A stretch of DNA of 64,000 nucleotides. Source: Streptomyces parvus. GTDB taxonomy: Bacteria; Actinomycetota; Actinomycetes; Streptomycetales; Streptomycetaceae. Made by a program: the position numbers and the translations under genes. The number at the start of each line of letters is the position of its first letter. Positions within the stretch are counted from its first letter, which is position 1. The DNA is taken from NCBI RefSeq assembly GCF_032121415.1, contig NZ_CP135079.1, positions 4,650,001 to 4,714,000 of the forward strand. Direction: 5' to 3'. Below, one piece after another: positions 16,280 through 25,376 of this stretch. The notes under the pieces were generated by a model. It worked only from the letters and a program-made list of their open reading frames with translations. It was not told where the DNA came from and searched no databases.

Positions 16280-17137
16280 TCAGGCGTCCGGCAGGCTGTC
16301 CCAGAACGCGGCCAGCGCCTTCGCGGTCTCCTGCGGGCGCGCGGTGTTGGGGGAGTGCTCGGCCCCGGCGACCGTGGTGCGGCGGGCGCCGAGACGCCGC
16401 GCCATGGCGTCGAACAGCTCCACCGGCCACACGTCGTCGCGTTCCCCGGAGAGCACATGGACGGGCAGTCCGACGGCGGCCAGCTCGTCCACCCGGTCGG
16501 GTTCGGCCGCCAACTGGGCCCCGGTGGCGATCAACTGGGCCGGGTTGTGGGCCAGCCAGCGGCGGCGCATGTCCGCGCCGTCGCCGGTGTCCGCGTCCTG
16601 CGGGGGGTCCATCGCCCGCATCGCCTGCCACACCTCGTCCATGGACAGCACGGACAGCGCGTCGCTCAGCATCTTCACCTTGTCCCGCTGGGCCGCGACG
16701 ACCTCGGCGGGGCCCGAGGACATCAGCGTCAGCGAGCGGAACGGGGAGGCGTCCAGCAGGACGGCGGCACGGGCGATCTGGCCGCCGAGCGAGTGCCCGA
16801 GCAGATGCAGCTCCCCGGGCCCCTCGCCCAGAGCCGCCGCCTGGGCCAGCACGTCCCGGGCCAACTCGCCCTGTACATAAGTCTCCTGACGGTCCGTCCC
16901 CTTCGACTCGAACTGTCCGCGGCCGTCCACGGCGACCACCCGGTAGCCCGCCCCGGTCAGCGGTTCCAGGAGCGCGATGAAGTCCTCCTTGCTGCCCGTG
17001 TACCCGGGCAGCAGCAGGGCGGTGGCCCGGGCCGGGGTACGCGGCACGGCGTCCAGGACGGCGAAGTCGCCGCGCTCGGTGGCCAGGACTCGGGCGCGGG
17101 CACAGGGCGGCGGAGTGAAGGTGGGCGGGCGGCTCAT
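16280..17137 (-). CDS. Alpha/beta-fold hydrolase
   Basis: The 285-residue product has the fold's hallmarks: the oxyanion segment LLLPGYTGSKED near 45, the nucleophile elbow GHSLGGQ with Ser116, an acid in SGERDDVWP near 240 and a His in AGAEHSPNT near 262. There is no signal peptide. Substrate cannot be deduced. TAGCCT ends 6 nt upstream of the ATG with no ribosome site, so the transcript is probably leaderless. It is convergent with the NYN gene. Confidence 0.88.
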   Translation of the reverse strand: MSRPPTFTPPPCARARVLATERGDFAVLDAVPRTPARATALLLPGYTGSKEDFIALLEPLTGAGYRVVAVDGRGQFESKGTDRQETYVQGELARDVLAQAAALGEGPGELHLLGHSLGGQIARAAVLLDASPFRSLTLMSSGPAEVVAAQRDKVKMLSDALSVLSMDEVWQAMRAMDPPQDADTGDGADMRRRWLAHNPAQLIATGAQLAAEPDRVDELAAVGLPVHVLSGERDDVWPVELFDAMARRLGARRTTVAGAEHSPNTARPQETAKALAAFWDSLPDA

Positions 17138-17221
17138 ACGGCGAGGCTATCCCCGCCTCCCCCCGCACGACGTCAACGGGGCACCTGTCCCACCCCACCG
17201 GCCGCCCGTCCGGGCACCGGA

Positions 17222-17262
17222 AACGGCCCCGGCCCCCGCGCGGTGCGGGGGCCGGGGCCGTT
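17222..17262. terminator. Very strong hairpin terminator after the helicase gene
   Basis: An 18-bp perfect GC-rich stem (arms ACGGCCCCGGCCCCCGC and complement, flanked by one more A-T pair) with a 5-nt loop lies 33 nt beyond the helicase stop and before the hydrolase promoter. Confidence 0.8.
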
Positions 17263-17294
17263 GTCGTGCCTGTCGTGCGGTGTCGCCGGAAGCG

Positions 17295-19646
17295 TCAGCC
17301 CTCGGTCGTCGTGACCGATGCGGCACCCGCGGGGCGGGTGGCCCGGCGGCGACGGGGCTTGGGCTCGGCGGCGGCCTCGCTCGCCACGGCCTCGGCCGCG
17401 GAGACCACGGCGGCCTCCTGCGTCGTGGCCGAGGTGACGCTGCGGGTGGCGCGGCGGCGGCGCGGTTTGGCCTCCGCCTCGGCGGCCGGAGCCTCGACGG
17501 CGGGCTGCTCGGTGGCGACGGGCTCCGACGCGGCCTTGGCCGCCTTCGTCGTGGCCTTCTTCGCCGCGGGCTCCGCCGTCTCCGCCTTCGCGCGGGACCT
17601 CGTCGCCTTGGTCGCCCGGGCCTTCGGCTCGGCGGCCGGCGCGGTCTCGGTGGCCTTGGTCTCGGCCTTCGGCTCAGCCTTCGCCTTGGTCTCGGCCTTC
17701 GCCTTCGACTCCGTCTTCGGCTTCGTGGCGCGGGCCGGGCGGCGACGCGTCTTGACGTCGGGCTCCGGCTCGGCGGCCGGGGCGATCTGGAAGTCGACCT
17801 CGTCGGCCGGCTTCACGACCCGGGTGCGACGGCGCGGCCGGACGGCCTTCGGCTCGGTGGCCGGCTCGATCACACCCGCAGCGACGGCCACGGTCTGGAA
17901 CTCGGCCGGGGCCGGGGCGGCCGGAGCCGCCGCGACAGGCGCGGCCGTCTCCTCGGCCACCGGCTTCGCCGCGGCGCGGCTGCGACGACGACGCGGCTTG
18001 GTCTCCGCCACCGGCTCCGCGACCGGCTCGGCCACGGGTGCGGCCTCGATCACGGGTGCGGCCTCGGCCACCGGAGCGGGAACCGCCGGGGCCTCGGTGA
18101 CCGCCACGGCCGCCTCGGCGACGGCTTCGGGGGCGCCGAGGCGGGTACGGCGGCGACGGCGCGGCGTACGCGGGGCTTCGGCCGCCTCGTCTCCGGCCGG
18201 GGAGACCGGGGTGGCCTCCTTGGCGGGTGCGGGCACCGTCGCGGCGCCTGCCTCCGCCGCGGCTTCTCCACCACGGGTGCGGCGGCGCTGGCGCGGCGTA
18301 CGGGTGCGCGGCTCGCGCTCCTCACGGACGGGGGCCGGAGCGGCGGCCTTGCGGCCGCGGCCGCCGGTCTCGCCGAGGTCCTCGACCTCTTCGGCGCGCA
18401 GACCCGCACGGGTCCGCTCGGCACGCGGCAGCACACCCTTGGTGCCCGCCGGGATGCCCAGCTCCTCGAACAGGTGCGGAGAGGTGGAGTAGGTCTCCGG
18501 CGGGTCCGGGAACTTCAGGTCCAGGGCCTTGTTGATCAGCTGCCAGCGCGGGATGTCGTCCCAGTCGACCAGCGTGATCGCGATGCCCTTGGCGCCCGCG
18601 CGGCCGGTCCGGCCGATGCGGTGGAGGTAGGTCTTCTCGTCCTCCGGCGACTGGTAGTTGACGACGTGGGTCACACCCTCGACGTCGATACCGCGCGCGG
18701 CGACATCGGTGCAGACCAGGACGTCGACCTTGCCGTTGCGGAAGGCGCGCAGCGCCTGCTCGCGGGCGCCCTGGCCGAGGTCGCCGTGGACCGCGCCGGA
18801 GGCGAAGCCGCGCTTTTCCAGCTGCTCGGCGATGTCGGCGGCCGTGCGCTTCGTCCGGCAGAAGATCATCGCCAGCCCGCGGCCCTCGGCCTGGAGGATG
18901 CGGGCGAGCATCTCCGGCTTGTCCATGTTGTGGGCGCGGTAGACGTGCTGGACCGTGTTCTTCACGGTCGTGCCCTCGTCGTCGGGCGACGTGGCGTTGA
19001 TGTGCGTCGGCTGCGACATGTAGCGGCGCGCGAGGCTGATGACGGCACCCGGCATGGTGGCCGAGAACAGCATCGTCTGACGCTTGGGCGGCAGCATCGT
19101 GATGATGCGCTCGACGTCGGGCAGGAAGCCCAGGTCCAGCATCTCGTCGGCCTCGTCGAGGACGAGCCCGCGGATGTGGGAGAGGTCGAGCTTGCGCTGG
19201 CCCGCCAGGTCCAGCAGACGGCCCGGGGTGCCGACGATCACGTCGACGCCCTTCTTGAGGGCCTCGACCTGGGGCTCGTACGCCCGGCCGCCGTAGATCG
19301 CGAGAACGCGGACGTTACGGACCTTGCCGGCCGTGAGCAGGTCGTTGGTGACCTGCTGGCACAGCTCGCGGGTGGGGACGACGACGAGCGCCTGCGGCGC
19401 GTCGGTCAGCTGCTCGGGCTTGGCGCGGCCCGCCTCGACGTCGGCGGGGACGGTCACGCGCTCCAGGAGCGGGAGACCGAAGCCGAGCGTCTTTCCGGTG
19501 CCGGTCTTGGCCTGGCCGATGACGTCGGAGCCGGAGAGGGCTACGGGGAGCGTCAGCTCCTGGATGGGGAAGGGGGACGTGATGCCGACTGCCTCAAGGG
19601 CTTCGGCCGTCTCGGAAAGAATGCCGAGGTCGCGGAACGTAGTCAG
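17295..19646 (-). CDS. DEAD-box RNA helicase with long Arg-rich tail, apparent CTG start
   Basis: This 783-residue ATP-dependent RNA helicase remodels RNA or ribosome precursors. From the N-terminus: a Q-motif ending PFPIQ at 25-29, Walker A AKTGTGKT at 46-53, DEAD at 164-167, FSATMPG, and HRIGRTGR of motif VI. After about residue 410 comes a roughly 360-residue disordered Ala/Glu/Lys tail with seven PRRRR-x-TR-like basic patches. The start is notable. The frame closes with a TGA about 70 nt upstream and holds no ATG, GTG or TTG before the Q-motif. The only candidate is CTG at 19646, preceded by AGAGG. The next usable codon, GTG 19457, would delete the Walker A motif. Confidence 0.9.
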   Translation of the reverse strand: MTTFRDLGILSETAEALEAVGITSPFPIQELTLPVALSGSDVIGQAKTGTGKTLGFGLPLLERVTVPADVEAGRAKPEQLTDAPQALVVVPTRELCQQVTNDLLTAGKVRNVRVLAIYGGRAYEPQVEALKKGVDVIVGTPGRLLDLAGQRKLDLSHIRGLVLDEADEMLDLGFLPDVERIITMLPPKRQTMLFSATMPGAVISLARRYMSQPTHINATSPDDEGTTVKNTVQHVYRAHNMDKPEMLARILQAEGRGLAMIFCRTKRTAADIAEQLEKRGFASGAVHGDLGQGAREQALRAFRNGKVDVLVCTDVAARGIDVEGVTHVVNYQSPEDEKTYLHRIGRTGRAGAKGIAITLVDWDDIPRWQLINKALDLKFPDPPETYSTSPHLFEELGIPAGTKGVLPRAERTRAGLRAEEVEDLGETGGRGRKAAAPAPVREEREPRTRTPRQRRRTRGGEAAAEAGAATVPAPAKEATPVSPAGDEAAEAPRTPRRRRRTRLGAPEAVAEAAVAVTEAPAVPAPVAEAAPVIEAAPVAEPVAEPVAETKPRRRRSRAAAKPVAEETAAPVAAAPAAPAPAEFQTVAVAAGVIEPATEPKAVRPRRRTRVVKPADEVDFQIAPAAEPEPDVKTRRRPARATKPKTESKAKAETKAKAEPKAETKATETAPAAEPKARATKATRSRAKAETAEPAAKKATTKAAKAASEPVATEQPAVEAPAAEAEAKPRRRRATRSVTSATTQEAAVVSAAEAVASEAAAEPKPRRRRATRPAGAASVTTTEG

Positions 19647-20031
19647 GGTGCTGCCTCTTCTGTGAGACGCGGTCCGAGGCGAACGCTGGGGGTCGTACCG
19701 TGCCGGGGTTGGTCATCCGGCCGTGGTGGGGCCGGGTGGCGCGGGACCACTGCCGTCGCTCGAGCGCTCGTGCCGCTGAGGGGGCCCCTCATCTGCAGTC
19801 GTACGTGTCGTACGCACCGCGTGGAGGGCTGTCGGGTCGGAGCCGATCGGGCCTCCGACCGGGCATCCTCATTCAAGGGCGCGCCTCTGGCACAGCACAG
19901 TGCTCAGTAAGCGCAATACCACTGTACCCCGGATTCGCGCATGTGTGTTGGACGAATTCGTCGGAACGGTAGGGCGGCCCCGGCTGACCAGGCCCTTCCG
20001 CCCTGCGCGGGGAGGGCTATCGTTCCGTTTC
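19647..20031. other. Intergenic region between divergent helicase and ferritin-like genes
   Basis: This 385-nt stretch holds no ORF I can support. On the minus strand a TACAGT element around 19936-19931 could be the helicase -10, giving a long leader of roughly 280 nt, as is common for DEAD-box genes under autoregulation or cold control. Near its right end TATCGT (20018-20023) is the likely -10 of the ferritin-like gene. Confidence 0.4.
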
Positions 20032-20778
20032 ATGGAGACGCCAGACCACGCCACCGACACCCCCGCCGACTCTTCCGGAGCCACCGGGATCGCCACCCAG
20101 GACTGGGCCACCGCGGCCGCCGACCCGCAGTACCGCGCCGCGGTCGTGGACCTGCTCGGCGCCCTCGCCTACGGAGAGCTGGCGGCCTTCGAGCGGCTGG
20201 CCGAGGACGCGAAGCTCGCGCCGACCCTCGGGGACAAGGCGGAGCTGGCGAAGATGGCCACCGCCGAGTTCCACCACTTCGAGCAGCTGACCGACCGGCT
20301 CACCGCGGTCGACGAGGAGCCGACCGCCGCGATGGAGCCGTTCGCCAAGGCGCTCGACGACTTCCACCGCCAGACCGCCCCGTCCGACTGGCTGGAGGGC
20401 CTGGTCAAGGCGTACGTCGGCGACTCGATCGCGAGCGACTTCTACCGCGAGGTCGCGGCCCGGCTCGACACCGACACCCGGTCCCTCGTGCTGTCCGTGC
20501 TCGACGACACCGGCCACGGGAACTTCGCGGTGGAGAAGGTGCGCGCCGCCATCGAGGCCGACCCGCGGGTCGGCGGGCGGCTCGCGCTGTGGGCCCGCCG
20601 GCTGATGGGCGAGGCCCTCTCGCAGGCCCAGCGGGTGGTCGCCGACCGCGACGCCCTCTCGACGATGCTGGTGGGCGGCGTCGCGGACGGCTTCGACCTG
20701 GCCGAGGTGGGCCGGATGTTCTCCCGGATCACGGAGGCCCACACCAAGCGGATGGCCGCTCTCGGCCTGGCCGCGTAG
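20032..20778 (+). CDS. Ferritin-like fold protein (MiaE-like)
   Basis: The 248-residue product is all-helical with Glu and His residues in the ferritin-like di-iron pattern: AYGELAAFERL near 45, FHHFEQL near 80 and DTGHGNF near 158. I recognise it as the actinobacterial family related to the tRNA hydroxylase MiaE; whether it acts on tRNA here is unknown. TATCGT ends 8 nt before the ATG and no ribosome site is seen, so a leaderless mRNA is likely. It is divergent from the helicase gene. Confidence 0.82.
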   Translation: METPDHATDTPADSSGATGIATQDWATAAADPQYRAAVVDLLGALAYGELAAFERLAEDAKLAPTLGDKAELAKMATAEFHHFEQLTDRLTAVDEEPTAAMEPFAKALDDFHRQTAPSDWLEGLVKAYVGDSIASDFYREVAARLDTDTRSLVLSVLDDTGHGNFAVEKVRAAIEADPRVGGRLALWARRLMGEALSQAQRVVADRDALSTMLVGGVADGFDLAEVGRMFSRITEAHTKRMAALGLAA

Positions 20779-20792
20779 GGCTGCGGGCGGGG

Positions 20793-21065
20793 CTACTGGG
20801 CCGCCGCCGACCGGGTGAGGCGGCGGCCGCGTGGTCGGATCAGGAGCGAGAGCGTCACCGCTCCGACCGACACGGCTCCGATCAGGGTCGCCAGGACATG
20901 GCCGGGACCCAGCGCGGCATGCGTCAGATACGCGCCGAACAGGGCGCCCAGCGTGCCGGTGAGATAAACCGCACGGCCGGCCGGCAGACGGTCGGCCAGT
21001 GATCGGAGCGCCACCCAGGACAGGGCCAGTCCGAGCACGGCGGCGCCGAAGGATTCCCAGATCAC
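20793..21065 (-). CDS. Small integral membrane protein
   Basis: The 90-residue product has three hydrophobic segments with small residues (WESFGAAVLGLALSWVALRS, VYLTGTLGALFGAYLTHAAL, VLATLIGAVSVGAVTLSLLI) and a basic C-terminus. This resembles the GlsB/YeaQ/YmgE type of small stress-associated membrane proteins in size and Gly content, but I am not certain of the family. It is convergent with the ferritin-like gene. Confidence 0.7.
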   Translation of the reverse strand: MIWESFGAAVLGLALSWVALRSLADRLPAGRAVYLTGTLGALFGAYLTHAALGPGHVLATLIGAVSVGAVTLSLLIRPRGRRLTRSAAAQ

Positions 21066-21201
21066 AGAGGATCACCTCGCGGGGGGTGTGCGGGGCGGGC
21101 AAATCGGTCGTAGGCGGTACTACCCCCCGGCCGCGGCGGGCAACCCTCCGACGGCCCTTCCGACCCGTACGGGAACGGGAGGGGCAGCCTCCCGCACACG
21201 A

Positions 21202-21246
21202 CACAGGAGCGGCCCGGCGGGAAGATCCCGCCGGGCCGCTCCTGTG
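21202..21246. terminator. Strong hairpin terminator after the DUF3107 gene
   Basis: A 21-bp perfect stem (5' arm 21202-21222, 3' arm 21226-21246) with an AGA loop follows the DUF3107 stop at a distance of 17 nt. Confidence 0.85.
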
Positions 21247-21263
21247 ATCAACGCCTCCGTGGA

Positions 21264-21491
21264 CTACAGCGCCCCGAAGCCCACCCGCCGGGTGGTCGGC
21301 TCACCGATCTCCACATAAGCGATCCGGTCGGCCGGCACGAGGACCTTGCGGCCCTTGTCGTCCGTGAGGCTCAGCAGCTCCGCCTTGCCGCCCAGTGCCG
21401 CGGCGACCGCGCTCTCGACGTCCTCGGCGGAAAGCCCGCTCTCCAGAACGATCTCGCGGGGCGTGTGCTGCACCCCGATCTTGACCTCCAC
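21264..21491 (-). CDS. DUF3107 family protein
   Basis: The 75-residue product (VEVKIGVQHTPREIVLES, then LLSLTDDKGRKVLVPADRIAY) is the short DUF3107 family conserved across actinobacteria; its function is unknown. The GTG at 21491 follows CGGAGGGA at 7 nt. A longer frame from 21548 would start inside the leader and has no ribosome site. The gene stands alone with its own terminator, upstream of the small membrane protein gene. Confidence 0.9.
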   Translation of the reverse strand: MEVKIGVQHTPREIVLESGLSAEDVESAVAAALGGKAELLSLTDDKGRKVLVPADRIAYVEIGEPTTRRVGFGAL

Positions 21492-21631
21492 GGCTATGTC
21501 CCTCCGACGGTCAGTCCCTGCGCGGCGAACCGCGCCGTACGCAGCCACATTAGCCCGGCGGAAGCGGCGCTCAGGGCCCGACCGGCAACGCCCGCAGCGA
21601 ACACGGGGTCAGCGGTCCCGGCCCGGAGGGG

Positions 21632-22273
21632 TCAGTGCTGCTCGACGCCGTGCAGCGGGAAGCCCGCGATGCCCCGCCAGGCCAGCGAGGTGAGGAGCTG
21701 CACGGCGGTGTCGCGGGGGATGGAGGACTGGCTGGAGAGCCAGTAGCGGGCCACCACCTGGGAGACGCCGCCGAGTCCGACCGCCAGCAGCATGGACTCG
21801 TCCTTGGACAGGCCCGTGTCTCCGGCGATCACGTCCGAGATGGCCTCGGCGCACTGGAGGGACACCCGGTCCACCCGCTCGCGCACGGCGGGCTCGTTGG
21901 TCAGGTCGGACTCGAAGACCAGCCGGAACGCGCCGCCCTCGTCCTCCACGTACGCGAAGTAGGCGTCCATCGTCGCCTCGACGCGCAGCTTGTTGTCCGT
22001 CGTCGAGGCCAGCGCCGTGCGGACCGCCTGGAGCAGCGACTCGCAGTGCTGGTCGAGCAGGGCCAGGTAGAGCTCCAGTTTCCCGGGGAAGTGCTGGTAG
22101 AGCACCGGCTTGCTGACCCCGGCCCGCTCGGCGATGTCGTCCATCGCCGCGGAGTGGTAGCCCTGCGCGACGAAGACCTCCTGTGCGGCGCCCAGCAGCT
22201 GGTTGCGTCGGGCGCGGCGGGGCAGGCGGGTGCCCCGCGGGCGCGCCGCCTCTGTCTGCTCGATGGCTGTCAC
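21632..22273 (-). CDS. TetR family transcriptional regulator
   Basis: The 213-residue protein has an N-terminal helix-turn-helix of the TetR type (AAMDDIAERAGVSKPVLYQ, followed by HFPGKLELYL) and an all-helical ligand-binding domain. The usual role is repression relieved by a small molecule; the ligand and targets are unknown. The GTG at 22273 follows GGGAGG; an in-frame TTG lies four codons upstream. It is downstream of no obvious partner; the neighbouring DUF3107 gene on the same strand is 140 nt away. Confidence 0.92.
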   Translation of the reverse strand: MTAIEQTEAARPRGTRLPRRARRNQLLGAAQEVFVAQGYHSAAMDDIAERAGVSKPVLYQHFPGKLELYLALLDQHCESLLQAVRTALASTTDNKLRVEATMDAYFAYVEDEGGAFRLVFESDLTNEPAVRERVDRVSLQCAEAISDVIAGDTGLSKDESMLLAVGLGGVSQVVARYWLSSQSSIPRDTAVQLLTSLAWRGIAGFPLHGVEQH

Positions 22274-22440
22274 GCCGCCTCCCAAATATGTGTTCCAGCA
22301 CAGCCGGTCCGTGCACGCTGCGCCGTACAGCCATCGTACTTTTGGGTAACCCGGGTATGCGCGGCGCGGACGCAGAATTTCATGGACCGGACGGCTGTGG
22401 AAGCCACAGTTCTTTGCGGTCGTGAGTAAACCGGGGCGTT

Positions 22441-22656
22441 TCAGCGGTAATCGTCCTCGTCGAGGGGAATCACCCTGCGCTGTTCGGCGGCGTCGGCCTC
22501 GTTGGCGGTGGCCGGGTCGATGTCCTCCGCCCGCTCGTCGTGCTCCGGCCGGACGTCCGTGCGCTGCTCGGCGGCGTCGGCCTCCGGGGCTTCCGGCCCC
22601 GGCTCGTCCGGCTCCGCGCTCTCGAAGGTGTCCGGGTCGCTCGGGTCGATCGGCAT
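22441..22656 (-). CDS. Small acidic hypothetical protein
   Basis: The 71-residue product is very acidic (Glu and Asp make up about a third) and probably disordered. It contains an internal repeat, EADAAEQR at residues 25-32 and 53-60, and ends in PLDEDDYR. The ATG follows GGGAAGGGAA. I do not recognise a function. Length and composition resemble small acidic proteins annotated as hypothetical in other Streptomyces. Confidence 0.7.
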   Translation of the reverse strand: MPIDPSDPDTFESAEPDEPGPEAPEADAAEQRTDVRPEHDERAEDIDPATANEADAAEQRRVIPLDEDDYR

Positions 22657-22774
22657 GTGCAGTTCCCTTCCCTTTTCTTTCTCTGAAGCCTAGGAGCTAC
22701 CCGTCTACCCCGCGATGCGGCCTTGTGACGGCGAACACATGAATCAGTGCGTGATCGTCTCGTAACATTGGCGC

Positions 22775-23740
22775 ATGTCTTCGACCGAGCTGCCGGGTGT
22801 CCAGGCCGCCGCCGCCGCGGTGGCCCCCACGGTCAGTGCTGTCCGGGTCGCCGACGGCGAACGGCTGCGCTCCGTGTCCCTGCCGGGGATCGGTCTGAAC
22901 ATCCGCTGCCGGCCGGGGGACCGGACCGGACTGCCCCCCGCGCTGTACGTGCACGGGCTCGGCGGCTCGTCGCAGAACTGGTCCGCGCTGATGCCGCTGC
23001 TGTCCGACCTGGTCGACGGAGCAGCGGTCGACCTGCCCGGATTCGGGGATTCGCCGCCGCCCGACGACGGCAACTACTCGGTGACCGGACACGCGCGTGC
23101 GGTGATCCGGCTGCTGGACGCGGAGCGGCGGGGGCCCGTCCATCTGTTCGGCAATTCGCTGGGCGGCGCCGTCGCCACCCGGGTCGCCGCCGTCCGCCCC
23201 GATCTCGTGCGCACCCTCACCCTGATCTCGCCCGCCCTGCCGGAGTGGCGGGTGCAGCGGCCGGCCGTCCCGACCGGTCTGCTGGCGGTGCCGGGGGTCG
23301 CTTCCCTGTTCGCCCGGCTCACGAAGGACTGGACGGCGGAGCAGCGGACGCGCGGAGTCATGGCACTCTGTTACGGCGATCCGGCACGGGTCTCCGAGGA
23401 AGCCTTCCGTCATGCGGTGGCCGAGATGGAGCGCCGGCTGGAGCTGCCGTACTTCTGGGACGCGATGACGCGTTCGGCCCGGGGCATCGTCGATGCGTAC
23501 ACCCTGGGCGGCCAGCACGGACTGTGGCGCCAGGCCGAGCGGGTGCTCGCACCGACCCAGCTCGTGTACGGCGGACGGGACCAGCTCGTCTCGTACCGGA
23601 TGGCACGCAAGGCGTCCGCGGCCTTCCGCGGCGCCCGGCTGCTGACCCTGCCCGACGCGGGGCACGTGGCGATGATGGAGTACCCGGAGGCGGTCGCCCA
23701 GGCGTTCCGGGAACTGCTGGACGATAGCGGCGGGAGCTGA
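22775..23740 (+). CDS. Alpha/beta-fold hydrolase
   Basis: The 321-residue protein has the HGLGGSSQNW oxyanion segment near 57, the nucleophile elbow GNSLGG with Ser128, an Asp in YGGRDQLV near 270 and His in DAGHVAMME near 300. The fold is that of epoxide-hydrolase/lipase-like enzymes; the substrate is not evident. TAACAT ends 6 nt before the ATG and no ribosome site is visible, so the mRNA is probably leaderless. The next gene begins 9 nt after its stop, so the two probably form an operon. Confidence 0.88.
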   Translation: MSSTELPGVQAAAAAVAPTVSAVRVADGERLRSVSLPGIGLNIRCRPGDRTGLPPALYVHGLGGSSQNWSALMPLLSDLVDGAAVDLPGFGDSPPPDDGNYSVTGHARAVIRLLDAERRGPVHLFGNSLGGAVATRVAAVRPDLVRTLTLISPALPEWRVQRPAVPTGLLAVPGVASLFARLTKDWTAEQRTRGVMALCYGDPARVSEEAFRHAVAEMERRLELPYFWDAMTRSARGIVDAYTLGGQHGLWRQAERVLAPTQLVYGGRDQLVSYRMARKASAAFRGARLLTLPDAGHVAMMEYPEAVAQAFRELLDDSGGS

Positions 23741-23748
23741 TCCGGGGC

Positions 23749-25245
23749 GTGGGACGACACAGTCGAAAGGGCTCCGGGGCGATCCGCCCGGACGCGACAG
23801 CGGCGGAGCCGGGCGGCGAGCGCGCCGCGGCGCATCCCGCGTCCGGCACCGGCCGCCGCAGGCGGATCGCGTCCGCACCGACGCCGGACGGGCGGAACCT
23901 GTTCTCCCCGCTGACCGGTGACGGGCAGGGCCCGTTCTCGCCCGACGCCCCGCAGGTGCGCGGCGGCCACCCCGAACAGCAGGAGAAGGGCGGCGGCTGG
24001 GGCGGCACCTGGAGCACCGGGCCGCAGCCCCGCTACGGGCAGGGGCCCGGCGCACCCGCACCGCACGGCGCCCCCCGCCCGCAGGCGCCCCATCAGTACC
24101 CCGGCCCGGACAGCCGCCCGGGCGACGCCCGGCCGTGTGCCGACGGGCCGGGCGGATCCGCCGGGACCTTCGGGGCCCAGGACACCGCCGCCCGGCAGCA
24201 GGCCGTGGCCCGCCAGGTCTCCGCCCAGCGGGCGGCCCAGCGCGCCGCGGACGGCCGGGCCGCGCATCAGCAGCCCGCCGGGCCGCCGGTGCCGGGCCCG
24301 CGCCAGGAGTTCGTCGACGCCTTCGAGGCCGAGGCCCCCGGGACCGGGTCCGCGCCGTCGGCCGGGGGCCCGGACGGCCCGGACGACACGGAGGCGGCGG
24401 AGCCCGACGAACGGGCCGCGTCCCGGGGCGGCAAGGGGCGGACGTTCACCGGGATCGCCGCCGCCGCGGTGACCACCGTGCTCGCGGTCGTGGTGGCCGG
24501 ACAGGTCGCCGAGGACTCCGGCGGCCGTGCCGCGGCGGCGCGCGCCGCCGAGGTGGAGCGGCAGGGTCTCGGCGACGAGGCCTCCCGCTCCGACGCCCGC
24601 CCGACCCCGGAGCAGCCCGCGCCCAAGCCCGAGGTCAAGCCCCTCTCGTACGCGGCCAGGATGGCGCAGCCGTATCCGCTCGCCGCCGACCTGAAGGCGA
24701 CCGGTGAGTTCGAGGCGGTGCCCGGTCTGGCGAAGGCACCCGGCAAGGGGCAGAAGCACCGCTACCGGATCGACGTGGAGAAGGGGCTCGGCCTCGACGC
24801 CGGTCTGTTCGCCGAAGCCGTGCAGAAGACGCTCAACGACGACCGGAGCTGGGCGCACAACGGCGCGATGACCTTCGAGCGCATCTCGTCGGGGCAGCCG
24901 GACTTCGTGATCACGCTCGCCAGCCCCGGGACCACCGGCGACTGGTGTGCCAAGTCCGGTCTGGACACCACGATCGACAACGTCTCCTGCGATTCCGCAT
25001 CGACAGACCGCGTCATGATCAACGCCTATCGCTGGGCGCAGGGCGCCGCCACCTTCGGCCCGGACAAGCTGCTGCCCTACCGTCAGATGCTCATCAACCA
25101 CGAGGTCGGCCACCGGCTCGGATACAACCACGTGAGCTGCCGTACGCCCGGCGCCCTCGCCCCGGTCATGCAGCAGCAGACCAAGACCCTCGAACTCGAA
25201 GGCATCAAGTGCAAGCCCAACCCCTGGGTGCATCCCAAGGGTTGA
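23749..25245 (+). CDS. DUF3152 protein, predicted zinc metalloprotease-like outer domain
   Basis: The 498-residue product has a long disordered Pro/Gly/Ala-rich cytoplasmic N-terminus (1-225), one transmembrane helix at about 230-250 and a C-terminal DUF3152 domain outside the cell. That domain contains HEVGHRLGYNH at 451-461, matching the HExxHxxGxxH zinc site of metzincin-type proteases, plus paired Cys (DWCAKSGLD, VSCDS, VSCRT, IKCKP) that could form disulfides. Protease activity is inferred from the motif; I know of no proven substrate. The GTG start lies 9 nt after the hydrolase stop. Confidence 0.88.
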   Translation: MGRHSRKGSGAIRPDATAAEPGGERAAAHPASGTGRRRRIASAPTPDGRNLFSPLTGDGQGPFSPDAPQVRGGHPEQQEKGGGWGGTWSTGPQPRYGQGPGAPAPHGAPRPQAPHQYPGPDSRPGDARPCADGPGGSAGTFGAQDTAARQQAVARQVSAQRAAQRAADGRAAHQQPAGPPVPGPRQEFVDAFEAEAPGTGSAPSAGGPDGPDDTEAAEPDERAASRGGKGRTFTGIAAAAVTTVLAVVVAGQVAEDSGGRAAAARAAEVERQGLGDEASRSDARPTPEQPAPKPEVKPLSYAARMAQPYPLAADLKATGEFEAVPGLAKAPGKGQKHRYRIDVEKGLGLDAGLFAEAVQKTLNDDRSWAHNGAMTFERISSGQPDFVITLASPGTTGDWCAKSGLDTTIDNVSCDSASTDRVMINAYRWAQGAATFGPDKLLPYRQMLINHEVGHRLGYNHVSCRTPGALAPVMQQQTKTLELEGIKCKPNPWVHPKG

Positions 25246-25376
25246 TCCCCGAGCACGCGTGGGCCCGCCGGCCGGCCCAGCAGGGTTGGCCCGGGCCTGA
25301 CCCTCCGTGACAACCGACCGCTGTATCGCGACGGAACGCGACCGGTGCGGGAAAGTTACGACGGTTCACCCCTTTC

